Shown one piece after another: positions 6,217 to 12,879 of a stretch of 17,264 nt of DNA. This DNA is from Oscillospiraceae bacterium. GTDB taxonomy: Bacteria; Bacillota; Clostridia; Oscillospirales; Oscillospiraceae. Made by a program: the position numbers and the translations under genes. The first letter of the stretch is position 1; the number at the start of each line of letters is the position of its first letter. The notes beneath the pieces are model-generated. The model saw only the letters and a program-made list of their open reading frames with translations. It was not told where the DNA came from and searched no databases. The stretch is from contig JAIRRO010000158.1 of NCBI GenBank assembly GCA_031255955.1, forward strand, positions 1 through 17,264. Direction: 5' to 3'.

Positions 6217-8685
6217 TTACACCGCTATTTCATACCTTGCGATATAGTTCTCTTGATCGTCAACCGGCAGATGCGTGAAATACGCGGAGAAGCCCGCAAT
6301 GCGCACTACTAAGTCTTGGTAGTCCTGCGGGTTTTTCTGCGCCGCGCGCATAACGGCGGTGTCCGCCACTGTGAAATGGAATTGAATACCGCCCATGGTG
6401 AAGTACGATTGAATAAGGTCGCGCACTTTGGCTGTGGATTCCTCGCTTCGCACGGCGTTCGCGTCAAGGCGCAGGTTAATAGCGCCGCCGCAGCGGAGCT
6501 TAACCCACGGCATTTTGGCAACACTCTTGACGTACAGCAGCGGGCCGTTCTTGACAGCCTCCGGTCTCGGGTCGCTTGAGGGGGAGAGCGGGTCTCCCGT
6601 TCTTCTGCCGTCGGGCGTTGCCCACGTGCGTTTGCCGCCGGATACCCAGTATAAATCAAGCGCGCCCATATTGCATTCGCCGTTGTTCGGTCCGGGACGC
6701 GAATTGAATTCGTCAGCCCACAGATTCGTCATCCATTCGACGATGGAATCCGGCTCGGGGTTGTCGTTCCCGTAGAAGGGCACCTCGTTAAGCACCTTCT
6801 GGCGCAGCATCTCATAGCCCTCCCAGTTGGCGACAAGCGCGTCATACAGCTCGCGCAGGGATACTGTTTTGTCGTCGAAGCAGAGCTTTTTGATGGTCAT
6901 CAGGCTGTCGCCCGCCGTTGCCACGGCGTTGAACATACTGCCCATTCCGTTGTATTTCGCGCCGCCCCATGTGACATCTTTTCCGGACTCCATGCAGCCG
7001 TCGGTCATCGTTGACGCCGACAGGCACGGCCATGCCGTTTCAAAGACCAGCGCCGCCCATTGATATGCCCGCGAGGCACGGTCTACACCCGCCTTGACCT
7101 GAGCTTCAATTTCGGTTTTGATCTCTTCAAAGGACTCGTATTCATAGAGCTTCTTGGCAGCGGGTCCCGGGGTTTCGCCGCCCATCATCGGGTTGTAATT
7201 GCCGAAAATTATTGATTGAACCGTACTCAGCAATCCCGGAGGTCCTCCGCCGTACATTCCGCAGTTGGCAGCCATCGACCATTCTTTACCGGAGATGGCG
7301 GGCTCGACGCAGCCGAATACGGCGTAGCGGCGCGCGTCTTCTATCGGCACCCCGCGGTCAAGCATGCTTTGAATGATGACGTCGTCATTATTAAACTGCG
7401 GCATCCCGCCTAAGCGCTTGCTGCACTCGACGCCCAGCTCCCAAATGCGCTCCGGTGTGAATTTGTTTACACGCAGCGCGAGACTCGGCTCGGCAACGCG
7501 GAGGCGATAATACGCAAGCAGCATCATTTCTGTCGCGATGGAATAATCGCCCTTGCCGTCAACCGTCTGTCCGCCGATTGTGATGAGCGAGCCCGCCGCG
7601 ATATTTTGCATACCGCCCTGAAGGTCAAACATCGTTTTGCCGTTCGCGTGGGCTTCGATAAGCTGGTCGTTATTCGGCTTCGGGAACATAATGATCTGGT
7701 TGCCGATTTGAAGCAGGAAGGCGTCAAACAGCTCCTGCGCACCTTCAACCGTCAGCGCGCCTGTTTTAATATCGTTCTCCGCGAGCGGTCCCAGGAAGCT
7801 GTCTATCAGTCCGGGGGAGTCCGCCCAGTGCGTTCCGTCCGCTGTGATAAGGTTTTGATAGAAGAGTACTATTTGCAGTCCTTCCCACAGGTTGCGGGCG
7901 GGGTTTTCAAGAATCCAATCCAAGGATTCCGCTCTTTTCAGCAGCTCCTCACGGCGCTCGGGAGAGGCTGACTTCGCCGCCTCGCGGCAGCCTTCGGCAT
8001 AGCGCTTGCTCATCGCGATCATGCCGTCGCACACCCTGACAATCGCGCGGTAGAACATTTCTTTACGCGTGTTGTCGTGCGTTGTGTGCTTGACGATTTC
8101 GTCGATTTTTTCAAGCGCTTCGCGGCGCACCGCGCCGAAGCCGACTGTAACCGCTTTTTCGTAGTTCGGATTAAAGTGACCCGGATATGTGCCGTTCGCA
8201 TCCATAAAGAACGGGGGCGCGCCGCCCGCCTCAAAGAAATCGGGCATTATCCCGCGCGCTGTGGCGCCAATATCCTTGCCGACCCAATAATCGGCGGCTT
8301 CAAGCAGATACGCGCGCTCCTCGTCGCTGACCCAGATGCTGCCCGGAGCCTGCCACGCGGCTCGGAAGCGTTCGTCCGTGTCGCCGAAGTTGGAGGCAAA
8401 CCAGCTGTGCGGCGTCTGCTCGATATCGAAGTGGAGGGAGCGGCAGGTGGGACCCGCGTCGCCGAAGAAAATATCCTCATCCTCGATTGTGATTTTGCGC
8501 GTTGTGCACCATGTGTTCAGATAGCCCGCGCGTTTATAGAGCGGGTGCTGGTTCTCGTGCGCCTTGTAATACTCTGTGATGATACGGTTGCGCTCGACAT
8601 TAAGCCGCAGATCCTTGTTGATCCGCGCCCTCTTGTCCTTCAGCGCCTGGGCTCGCTTTGATAGGGGGACATCGAATTTTGACAT
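6217..8685 (-). CDS. Glycyl radical enzyme (PFL/dehydratase-decarboxylase superfamily), substrate unknown
   Basis: A large oxygen-sensitive radical enzyme of 822 residues from ATG 8685 (831 if ATG 8712 is used; numbering below uses 831). The thiyl-radical site is GCVEP, with Cys468 and Glu470. A Cys-x-Glu pair marks the dehydratase/decarboxylase/lyase branch rather than pyruvate formate-lyase itself. The glycyl radical loop near the C-terminus is RIAGFSAYF, with Gly807, close to the RVxGYxAxF consensus. The usual GRxDQ substrate-pocket stretch is replaced by SPGLIDSFLGPL (299-310), so I do not assign a substrate. No small subunit, microcompartment shell or transporter gene is adjacent. ATG 8685 is preferred because GGAAAGG lies 13 bases upstream; ATG 8712 has no ribosome binding site. 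It is encoded directly downstream of its activase, 54 bases away from ATG 8685. Confidence 0.9.
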   Translation of the reverse strand: MSKFDVPLSKRAQALKDKRARINKDLRLNVERNRIITEYYKAHENQHPLYKRAGYLNTWCTTRKITIEDEDIFFGDAGPTCRSLHFDIEQTPHSWFASNFGDTDERFRAAWQAPGSIWVSDEERAYLLEAADYWVGKDIGATARGIMPDFFEAGGAPPFFMDANGTYPGHFNPNYEKAVTVGFGAVRREALEKIDEIVKHTTHDNTRKEMFYRAIVRVCDGMIAMSKRYAEGCREAAKSASPERREELLKRAESLDWILENPARNLWEGLQIVLFYQNLITADGTHWADSPGLIDSFLGPLAENDIKTGALTVEGAQELFDAFLLQIGNQIIMFPKPNNDQLIEAHANGKTMFDLQGGMQNIAAGSLITIGGQTVDGKGDYSIATEMMLLAYYRLRVAEPSLALRVNKFTPERIWELGVECSKRLGGMPQFNNDDVIIQSMLDRGVPIEDARRYAVFGCVEPAISGKEWSMAANCGMYGGGPPGLLSTVQSIIFGNYNPMMGGETPGPAAKKLYEYESFEEIKTEIEAQVKAGVDRASRAYQWAALVFETAWPCLSASTMTDGCMESGKDVTWGGAKYNGMGSMFNAVATAGDSLMTIKKLCFDDKTVSLRELYDALVANWEGYEMLRQKVLNEVPFYGNDNPEPDSIVEWMTNLWADEFNSRPGPNNGECNMGALDLYWVSGGKRTWATPDGRRTGDPLSPSSDPRPEAVKNGPLLYVKSVAKMPWVKLRCGGAINLRLDANAVRSEESTAKVRDLIQSYFTMGGIQFHFTVADTAVMRAAQKNPQDYQDLVVRIAGFSAYFTHLPVDDQENYIARYEIAV

Positions 8686-8739
8686 AATAGTAACCATACC
8701 TTTCCGCGCCATTGGCGCATAATTAACCGTGGGTACCCT

Positions 8740-9732
8740 TTAATGCAGCCGGCAATTAAGTCCGTAGCTGCGGAACATCTCAAGAACCTCTTCCATAAAT
8801 CCGTCGTCCGGTGGCTCTACATTCGTCAGCTTATACCGCCAGCCCAGACGGTCGTATTTCATACGCCCTGTCTTGTGGTACGGAAGAACCTGAACCAGCT
8901 TTACAGCCTCGCCGAGCGACGCGCAGAATTCCGCTGTTTTTCTAAGGTCGGCTTCGTTATCAGTCAGCTTTGGTATGACGACTACACGAATTTGCAGCGC
9001 CGCCCCGCGTTTTGCCAAAAACCGCGCGTTTTCGAGAATCAGCTCGTTACCGACGCCTGTGAAGCGCTTGTGCTTCGCCGAATCCATATGCTTGATGTCA
9101 TACAGAAACAGGTCGATATACGGCATAATTTCCTCGTACCGCTCCGCGGGCGCGTGCCCCGTTGTATCGAGGCAGATATGTACTCCGTCGCCCTTCAAGC
9201 GCTTCGCCAAATTCAGCGTGAACGGGAACTGCGCCATTGCCTCTCCGCCGGAAATTGTGATCCCGCCGCCGTTTTTGAAGAAATCGCGGTCGCGGCTGAG
9301 CCTGTCATACACCTCGTCAACGGTGGTTTCCCAGCCCGTTGCGTACAGCGCCTTTGTGACGCACGCCCCGGTGCAACTCAGACAGTTTTTGCATTTCGAG
9401 CGGTCGATCGTCGCCTTTTGTATCATGCCCGAGCCGTCGAGGGCTGCCTTGGGTTCGTCCCTTGATATTGCCCCCTGGGGACAGGCTTTGATGCAGGCGT
9501 TCTCGCACAGGTCTGTTCCTATGCATTTAACCGCCAGATATCCCAGCTCAAGCTCATAGCGCTGCGACTCCGGACTGTGGCACCACAGGCATTTAAGCGG
9601 GCAGCCTTTGGTGTACACCGTTGTGCGGATGCCGGGTCCGTCGTGCACGGCGTACCCTTGAATATCATAGATACGCCCGGCGGCATTTTCAGCGTGTGCC
9701 GTATTCGATTGTGAAGCCCCGGCGGACATCAT
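8740..9732 (-). CDS. Glycyl radical enzyme activating protein (radical SAM)
   Basis: A 330-residue radical SAM activase that installs the glycyl radical on the enzyme encoded downstream. The SAM cluster motif is CPLKCLWC (Cys44, Cys48, Cys51), preceded by DGPGIRTTVYTKG, the hallmark of PFL-activase-like proteins. Two further cysteine sets form a ferredoxin-like insert: Cys70, 76, 80, 84 (CIGTDLCENACIKACP) and Cys114, 117, 120, 124 (CKNCLSCTGAC). Such an insert is found in activases of the non-PFL glycyl radical enzymes. GGGITISGGE (155-164) contributes to SAM binding. The first insert motif has spacing Cx5Cx3Cx3C rather than the common Cx2Cx2Cx3C. ATG 9732 (or the adjacent 9729) follows AAAGGAAAAGG. 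It is the promoter-proximal gene of the two-gene operon. Confidence 0.93.
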   Translation of the reverse strand: MMSAGASQSNTAHAENAAGRIYDIQGYAVHDGPGIRTTVYTKGCPLKCLWCHSPESQRYELELGYLAVKCIGTDLCENACIKACPQGAISRDEPKAALDGSGMIQKATIDRSKCKNCLSCTGACVTKALYATGWETTVDEVYDRLSRDRDFFKNGGGITISGGEAMAQFPFTLNLAKRLKGDGVHICLDTTGHAPAERYEEIMPYIDLFLYDIKHMDSAKHKRFTGVGNELILENARFLAKRGAALQIRVVVIPKLTDNEADLRKTAEFCASLGEAVKLVQVLPYHKTGRMKYDRLGWRYKLTNVEPPDDGFMEEVLEMFRSYGLNCRLH

Positions 9733-9825
9733 AAGACGCCTTTTCCTTTCACCACCCCCATTCGTCCGGCTCCGCGTCCGGCAGAGGTTTTTTGAGGTTT
9801 TTGAGGTACCCGAATTTCTGGCTTC

Positions 9826-9854
9826 AGTCTACCACAGGTGAATTTCTTTGTCAA
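9826..9854 (-). promoter_or_regulatory. Sigma-A promoter of the glycyl radical enzyme operon
   Basis: Minus strand: TTGACA (9849-9854) and TAGACT (9826-9831), 17 bases apart. It lies about 95 bases upstream of the activase ATG, leaving an untranslated leader of roughly 85 bases. The leader contains three CCTC repeats (9784-9808) that could pair with purine-rich ribosome binding sites. Confidence 0.65.
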
Positions 9855-9891
9855 CAGACGCCGGGGTATATTTTACGGAAATATTTGCGTC

Positions 9892-10680
9892 TTATGCCCG
9901 CTGCTTCATCCGCAGCTTTAATCTGTCGGCTATCATCGCGATAAATTCGCTGTTTGTCGGTTTACCCTTGATGTTCGACACAGTGTATCCGAAGAATTTT
10001 TGCAGCGTTTCAATGTCTCCCCTGTCCCACGCCACTTCTATGGCGTGTCTTATGGCGCGCTCCACGCGTGACGGCGTGGTGTGGAATTTTCGCGCCACGG
10101 TCGGGTAAAGGATTTTTGTGACGGAGTTTATTATCTCCATATCCTCAATTGCGAGTATTATCGCCTCGCGCACGTACTGATAGCCTTTGATATGCGCCGG
10201 TACGCCGATTTCGTGAATAACCTCTGTCACGGTGGCTTCTATTGGTTTTTCCGCCGCTCTCGCGGGGGCGCGCAACTCGCGCGCCTCTGAGGTCGGGCGC
10301 GACGCCCCGGCAAGCTGCCGCACGCGGGAGAACAGCGCCGCCACATCGCAGGGCTTTTGCATGAAGTATGCGGCGCCCAGCTCTGCCGCCTCCGCGAGCG
10401 TCTGCTCAGAGGCGAAGCCTGAGACTACAATCACCGCGGGTCGGTCAGCCTCGGGAAGCTCTGAAATTCTGCCGATGAGGGAGAGTCCGTCAAGTCCCGA
10501 CAGTATTATATCTGTAATCAACACATCAGGCTTTTCGCGCGTCACATCAGCCAGCGCCGCCGCGCCGTCCCCTGTCACCCCGGATACGATGAAGTCGCCC
10601 TCGTCGCGCAGCATATCCGCCATGAGCTTGCGGTATTCCTCCCCCGAATCCGCCAGAACGATTTTGATTTTGCCTTGCAT
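9892..10680 (-). CDS. spo0A: Sporulation master response regulator Spo0A
   Basis: A 262-residue Spo0A of standard length. The receiver domain (about 1-125) has phospho-acceptor Asp57 in VLITDIILSGLDG, Ser87 as switch residue and Lys109 in MQKP; the N-terminal acidic pocket has Asp11. A variable linker (125-148) follows. The C-terminal effector domain (149-262) contains GVPAHIKGYQYVREAI and the recognition-helix region VARKFHTTPSRVERAIRHAI, which is diagnostic for Spo0A. Phosphorylated Spo0A binds TGTCGAA-type boxes and commits the cell to sporulation. The ATG follows GGAGG by nine bases. In most Firmicutes spoIVB is directly upstream on the same strand; here spoIVB diverges from it across 432 bases. 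Confidence 0.97.
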   Translation of the reverse strand: MQGKIKIVLADSGEEYRKLMADMLRDEGDFIVSGVTGDGAAALADVTREKPDVLITDIILSGLDGLSLIGRISELPEADRPAVIVVSGFASEQTLAEAAELGAAYFMQKPCDVAALFSRVRQLAGASRPTSEARELRAPARAAEKPIEATVTEVIHEIGVPAHIKGYQYVREAIILAIEDMEIINSVTKILYPTVARKFHTTPSRVERAIRHAIEVAWDRGDIETLQKFFGYTVSNIKGKPTNSEFIAMIADRLKLRMKQRA

Positions 10681-11112
10681 TTTTCATTTCCTCCATTGTA
10701 GTTCATATTAATTGCTTAATGTGCGTTGATTACGCAGATTAACGCCGACGACGACAATTTAACATAGCCGCGTGGAAAATGCAAGATTTATTTTCCAATT
10801 TTTTATTTTAATATGGAGCTTATTTTTCCAATTTGTCGGGAAATGTCATACGCAAAATGCGGGAAATCACTGCCATTATGTCAATTATTCACCGCGTGGT
10901 ATGTATTACTAATTGTCAAATTTTCGAAGTTTTTGCGATAAATAATTTCCAGCTGTGCATTCAAATCCGCTCTAATTATTTGGCAAGTCAATGAAATCAA
11001 CCGTCAATCGGTGAAGTAATATATTGTCACGCAAAGCGTGATTTATACCGGACATATTAAAACAGCCGCGTCAAAGCGGCGAATTGGAAATCAGAAGTCA
11101 GCGAGGTAGGCT
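10681..11112. promoter_or_regulatory. AT-rich spo0A-spoIVB divergent regulatory region
   Basis: This is the only gene-free stretch above 300 bases; I see no ORF with coding character in it. It must hold the promoters for both sporulation genes. Possible Spo0A boxes on the plus strand are TTGTCAAA (10913-10920) and TTTGTCGGGAAA (from 10832), close to the TGTCGAA core. An 11-base direct repeat, TTTTCCAATTT, occurs at 10791-10801 and 10824-10834, 33 bases apart (about three helical turns), with an inverted partial copy AATTGGAAA at 11082-11090. Two small hairpins lie near spoIVB: TCACGC/GCGTGA (11027-11041) and GCCGC/GCGGC (11065-11080). The binding roles are inferred. Confidence 0.4.
11031..11059 (+). 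promoter_or_regulatory. Candidate sigma-G-type promoter for spoIVB
   Basis: GCAAA (11031-11035) and CATATTA (11053-11059) are 17 bases apart, resembling the forespore sigma-G pattern GHATR / CATWMTA with one or two mismatches. spoIVB of Bacillus subtilis is transcribed in the forespore, mainly by sigma-G, which supports the guess. The match is weak on its own. Confidence 0.3.
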
Positions 11113-12195
11113 ATGGAATCGAATAAAAAAATAAGTAACAGAATAACGGTGTTTTTCGCGCTTGTCTGCGCGTGCCTTATCACGACGTCCGCGCACGGCG
11201 CGGAGTCAGAGCGTCCTGTTTCGCTTATCCCCGTGGGGCGCGCCGTCGGTATACGGCTTGAGTCCGACGGCGTTGTGGTTGTCGGCATACCGGACACCTG
11301 CTCTGACGGCTCAACGCCGTCTCCGTCAAAGGGCTCCGGATTAAAGGCGGGGGATATAATAACGCGTGTCGGCAGCATCCCCGTTTCCTCCGGTGAGGAT
11401 CTGAAAAACGCGATGAAGGATCAGGACGGAGAGCCTGTATGCGTGCAGGTGAGGCGCGGGAGCGGCATAGCGCAGTGTATGGTCTCGCCGCGCCTGACGA
11501 AAAGCGGGGAATACAGTCTTGGGCTGTGGGTGCGCGACGCTGTATCCGGTATCGGCACCGTCACGTTTTATGACCCCGCGACGAACACCTACGGAGCGCT
11601 CGGTCACGCCGTAAACGATAGCGACACGGGCGTCGTGCTGCCCGTGCGCGGCGGCGCGATTTCGCGCGTTTCGGTGACGGATGTCGCCAAGGGCAAGTCG
11701 GGCGCTCCGGGACAGCTGCGCGGCAGCTTCAATTTTGACGACAGGCTCGGCACTGTCGTCGCGAACACGGGCTGCGGGATTTTCGGAAAAATCACAGCGC
11801 CGGAATTCCCCGCGGGCAACGCCATAAAAACCGCGCGAGAGAGCGAAATTCACACAGGCTCGGCATCTATCCTTTCAAATGTCAGCGGCGGAGAGGTGCG
11901 CGAATATACGGCAGAGATAAGTCGCGTGTATTCCGGTGGAGAGGCTGACGGACGCAGCATGCTTGTCACCATCACCGACCCCGCGCTTACAGAAATAACG
12001 GGCGGCATAGTGCAGGGCATGAGCGGCAGTCCCATCATTCAGGACGGCAGGCTGATAGGCGCGGTGACGCATGTTTTGATAAGCGACCCCTTGAAGGGTT
12101 ACGGCATTTCCATCGAAAAAATGATGAGCGGCGCGGGGATTTTCACATCCCCCGCCGTTACGCCAGACGCCAAAACGCAAGAGCGAGCAGCGTGA
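11113..12195 (+). CDS. spoIVB: SpoIVB signalling serine peptidase
   Basis: A 360-residue forespore-secreted S55 peptidase. Residues 11-30 form the signal/anchor. A PDZ domain spans about 53-125 (SGLKAGDIITRVGSIPV). The peptidase domain carries His165 (ALGHAVND), Asp289 (TDPAL) and Ser304 (GMSGSPI). The 15-residue distance from Asp to Ser equals that between Asp363 and Ser378 of B. subtilis SpoIVB. In the sigma-K checkpoint SpoIVB crosses the forespore inner membrane and cleaves SpoIVFA. The ATG follows GAGGTAGG. The 3' end overlaps ytaF tail to tail by 38 bases. The gene is divergent from spo0A instead of preceding it. Confidence 0.95.
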   Translation: MESNKKISNRITVFFALVCACLITTSAHGAESERPVSLIPVGRAVGIRLESDGVVVVGIPDTCSDGSTPSPSKGSGLKAGDIITRVGSIPVSSGEDLKNAMKDQDGEPVCVQVRRGSGIAQCMVSPRLTKSGEYSLGLWVRDAVSGIGTVTFYDPATNTYGALGHAVNDSDTGVVLPVRGGAISRVSVTDVAKGKSGAPGQLRGSFNFDDRLGTVVANTGCGIFGKITAPEFPAGNAIKTARESEIHTGSASILSNVSGGEVREYTAEISRVYSGGEADGRSMLVTITDPALTEITGGIVQGMSGSPIIQDGRLIGAVTHVLISDPLKGYGISIEKMMSGAGIFTSPAVTPDAKTQERAA

Positions 12196-12820
12196 GTCCC
12201 GCAGCGGCGGACATATCGATCACCGCTCCGGCGCGCGTCCCCTTCAGCTTTTGCCCCAGCAGGAAGCCCAGCGCAATCGCTGTGATACAAAAAAAGAACG
12301 ACAGCACAGCCGTTAACATCACGCCACCGCAGAGCGCAGGCGCGCCCGCCACCGCTGCGGATTTGCACGCCGCCGCGCCTGTGCCAAAGCCGGCGGCGGC
12401 GCCGTCAAGACTCATCGCGGCGGCAAGCAGCGCCCCCTCGCGCGGGGATAGCTCTCCGCCGAGGTCAAGGTCAGCCTTTTGCGGGTCGGCGTACACCTCA
12501 ATTATTTTTCCCGGGCGGCGTTTCAATTTTCGGATAAACGCTTTTACGGAGCTGTCGAAGATTCTCATCAGCCCTATTACGAACAGCGTAAAAAATCCGA
12601 TTGCCTTTGAGACGCCCGCGGGCACTGCCGGGCACACCAGCGTTCCTATCAAACCGAACGCAATAAAAATCCCGGAGCAGATGAGCGCCGAGGATAGCGC
12701 CGTTCGTCGCGGTACGCGCATCCCCGTTCCGCCATACGCCGCAAACGCCACAAAAATATCCGCGGAGAGCGACAGGGCAAGCAGCGCGGACTCAATGAAA
12801 GAACGATATGTAATAAACAA
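12158..12820 (-). CDS. ytaF: Sporulation membrane protein YtaF (MntP-like fold)
   Basis: A 220-residue, six-segment hydrophobic protein. The first half begins ALLALSLSADIFVAFAAYG and the second half repeats the pattern as ALLAAAMSLDGAAAGFG, the two-fold repeat of the MntP/YtaF family. A basic cytoplasmic loop (about 95-125) with EVYADPQKADLDLGGEL fits YtaF, a sporulation-associated member, better than MntP, which is shorter. Its transport activity is not known. The only possible start near the family N-terminus is TTG 12820, with GGGGGTGG as ribosome binding site. Both sit inside the 3' arm of a perfect 21-bp inverted repeat, so translation from a read-through transcript would be blocked. It follows the yloV-like gene on the same strand and overlaps the end of spoIVB. 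Confidence 0.85.
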   Translation of the reverse strand: MFITYRSFIESALLALSLSADIFVAFAAYGGTGMRVPRRTALSSALICSGIFIAFGLIGTLVCPAVPAGVSKAIGFFTLFVIGLMRIFDSSVKAFIRKLKRRPGKIIEVYADPQKADLDLGGELSPREGALLAAAMSLDGAAAGFGTGAAACKSAAVAGAPALCGGVMLTAVLSFFFCITAIALGFLLGQKLKGTRAGAVIDMSAAAGLTLLALAFWRLA

Positions 12821-12866
12821 ACAACCACCCCCGAATACACAATAATATTCGGGGGTGGTTGTTTGT
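12817..12866 (-). terminator. Perfect 21-bp inverted repeat covering the ytaF start
   Basis: The arms 12817-12837 and 12846-12866 are exactly complementary over 21 bp, with an 8-base loop (12838-12845). In the minus direction it begins 14 bases after the yloV-like stop, and its 3' arm ends in GGTTGTTTGT followed by TTATTAC, so it can serve as that gene's terminator. The same arm holds the GGGGGTGG and TTG of ytaF. It may therefore be a terminator, an RNA switch limiting ytaF expression, or both. Confidence 0.75.
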
Positions 12867-12879
12867 GTGACGGCGGCGC

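Noticed and set aside
8077..8661. 194-residue plus-strand frame inside the glycyl radical enzyme
   Set aside because: Antisense shadow; the minus strand is fully accounted for by the enzyme.
8743..9465. 240-residue plus-strand frame antisense to the activase
   Set aside because: The opposite strand encodes the radical SAM activase with all cluster cysteines; this frame has no recognisable feature.
9855..9895. Possible terminator after spo0A (GACGC/GCGTC around ATATTT/AAATAT)
   Set aside because: The stems are short and bulged and no U-tract follows; it would also run into the next promoter.
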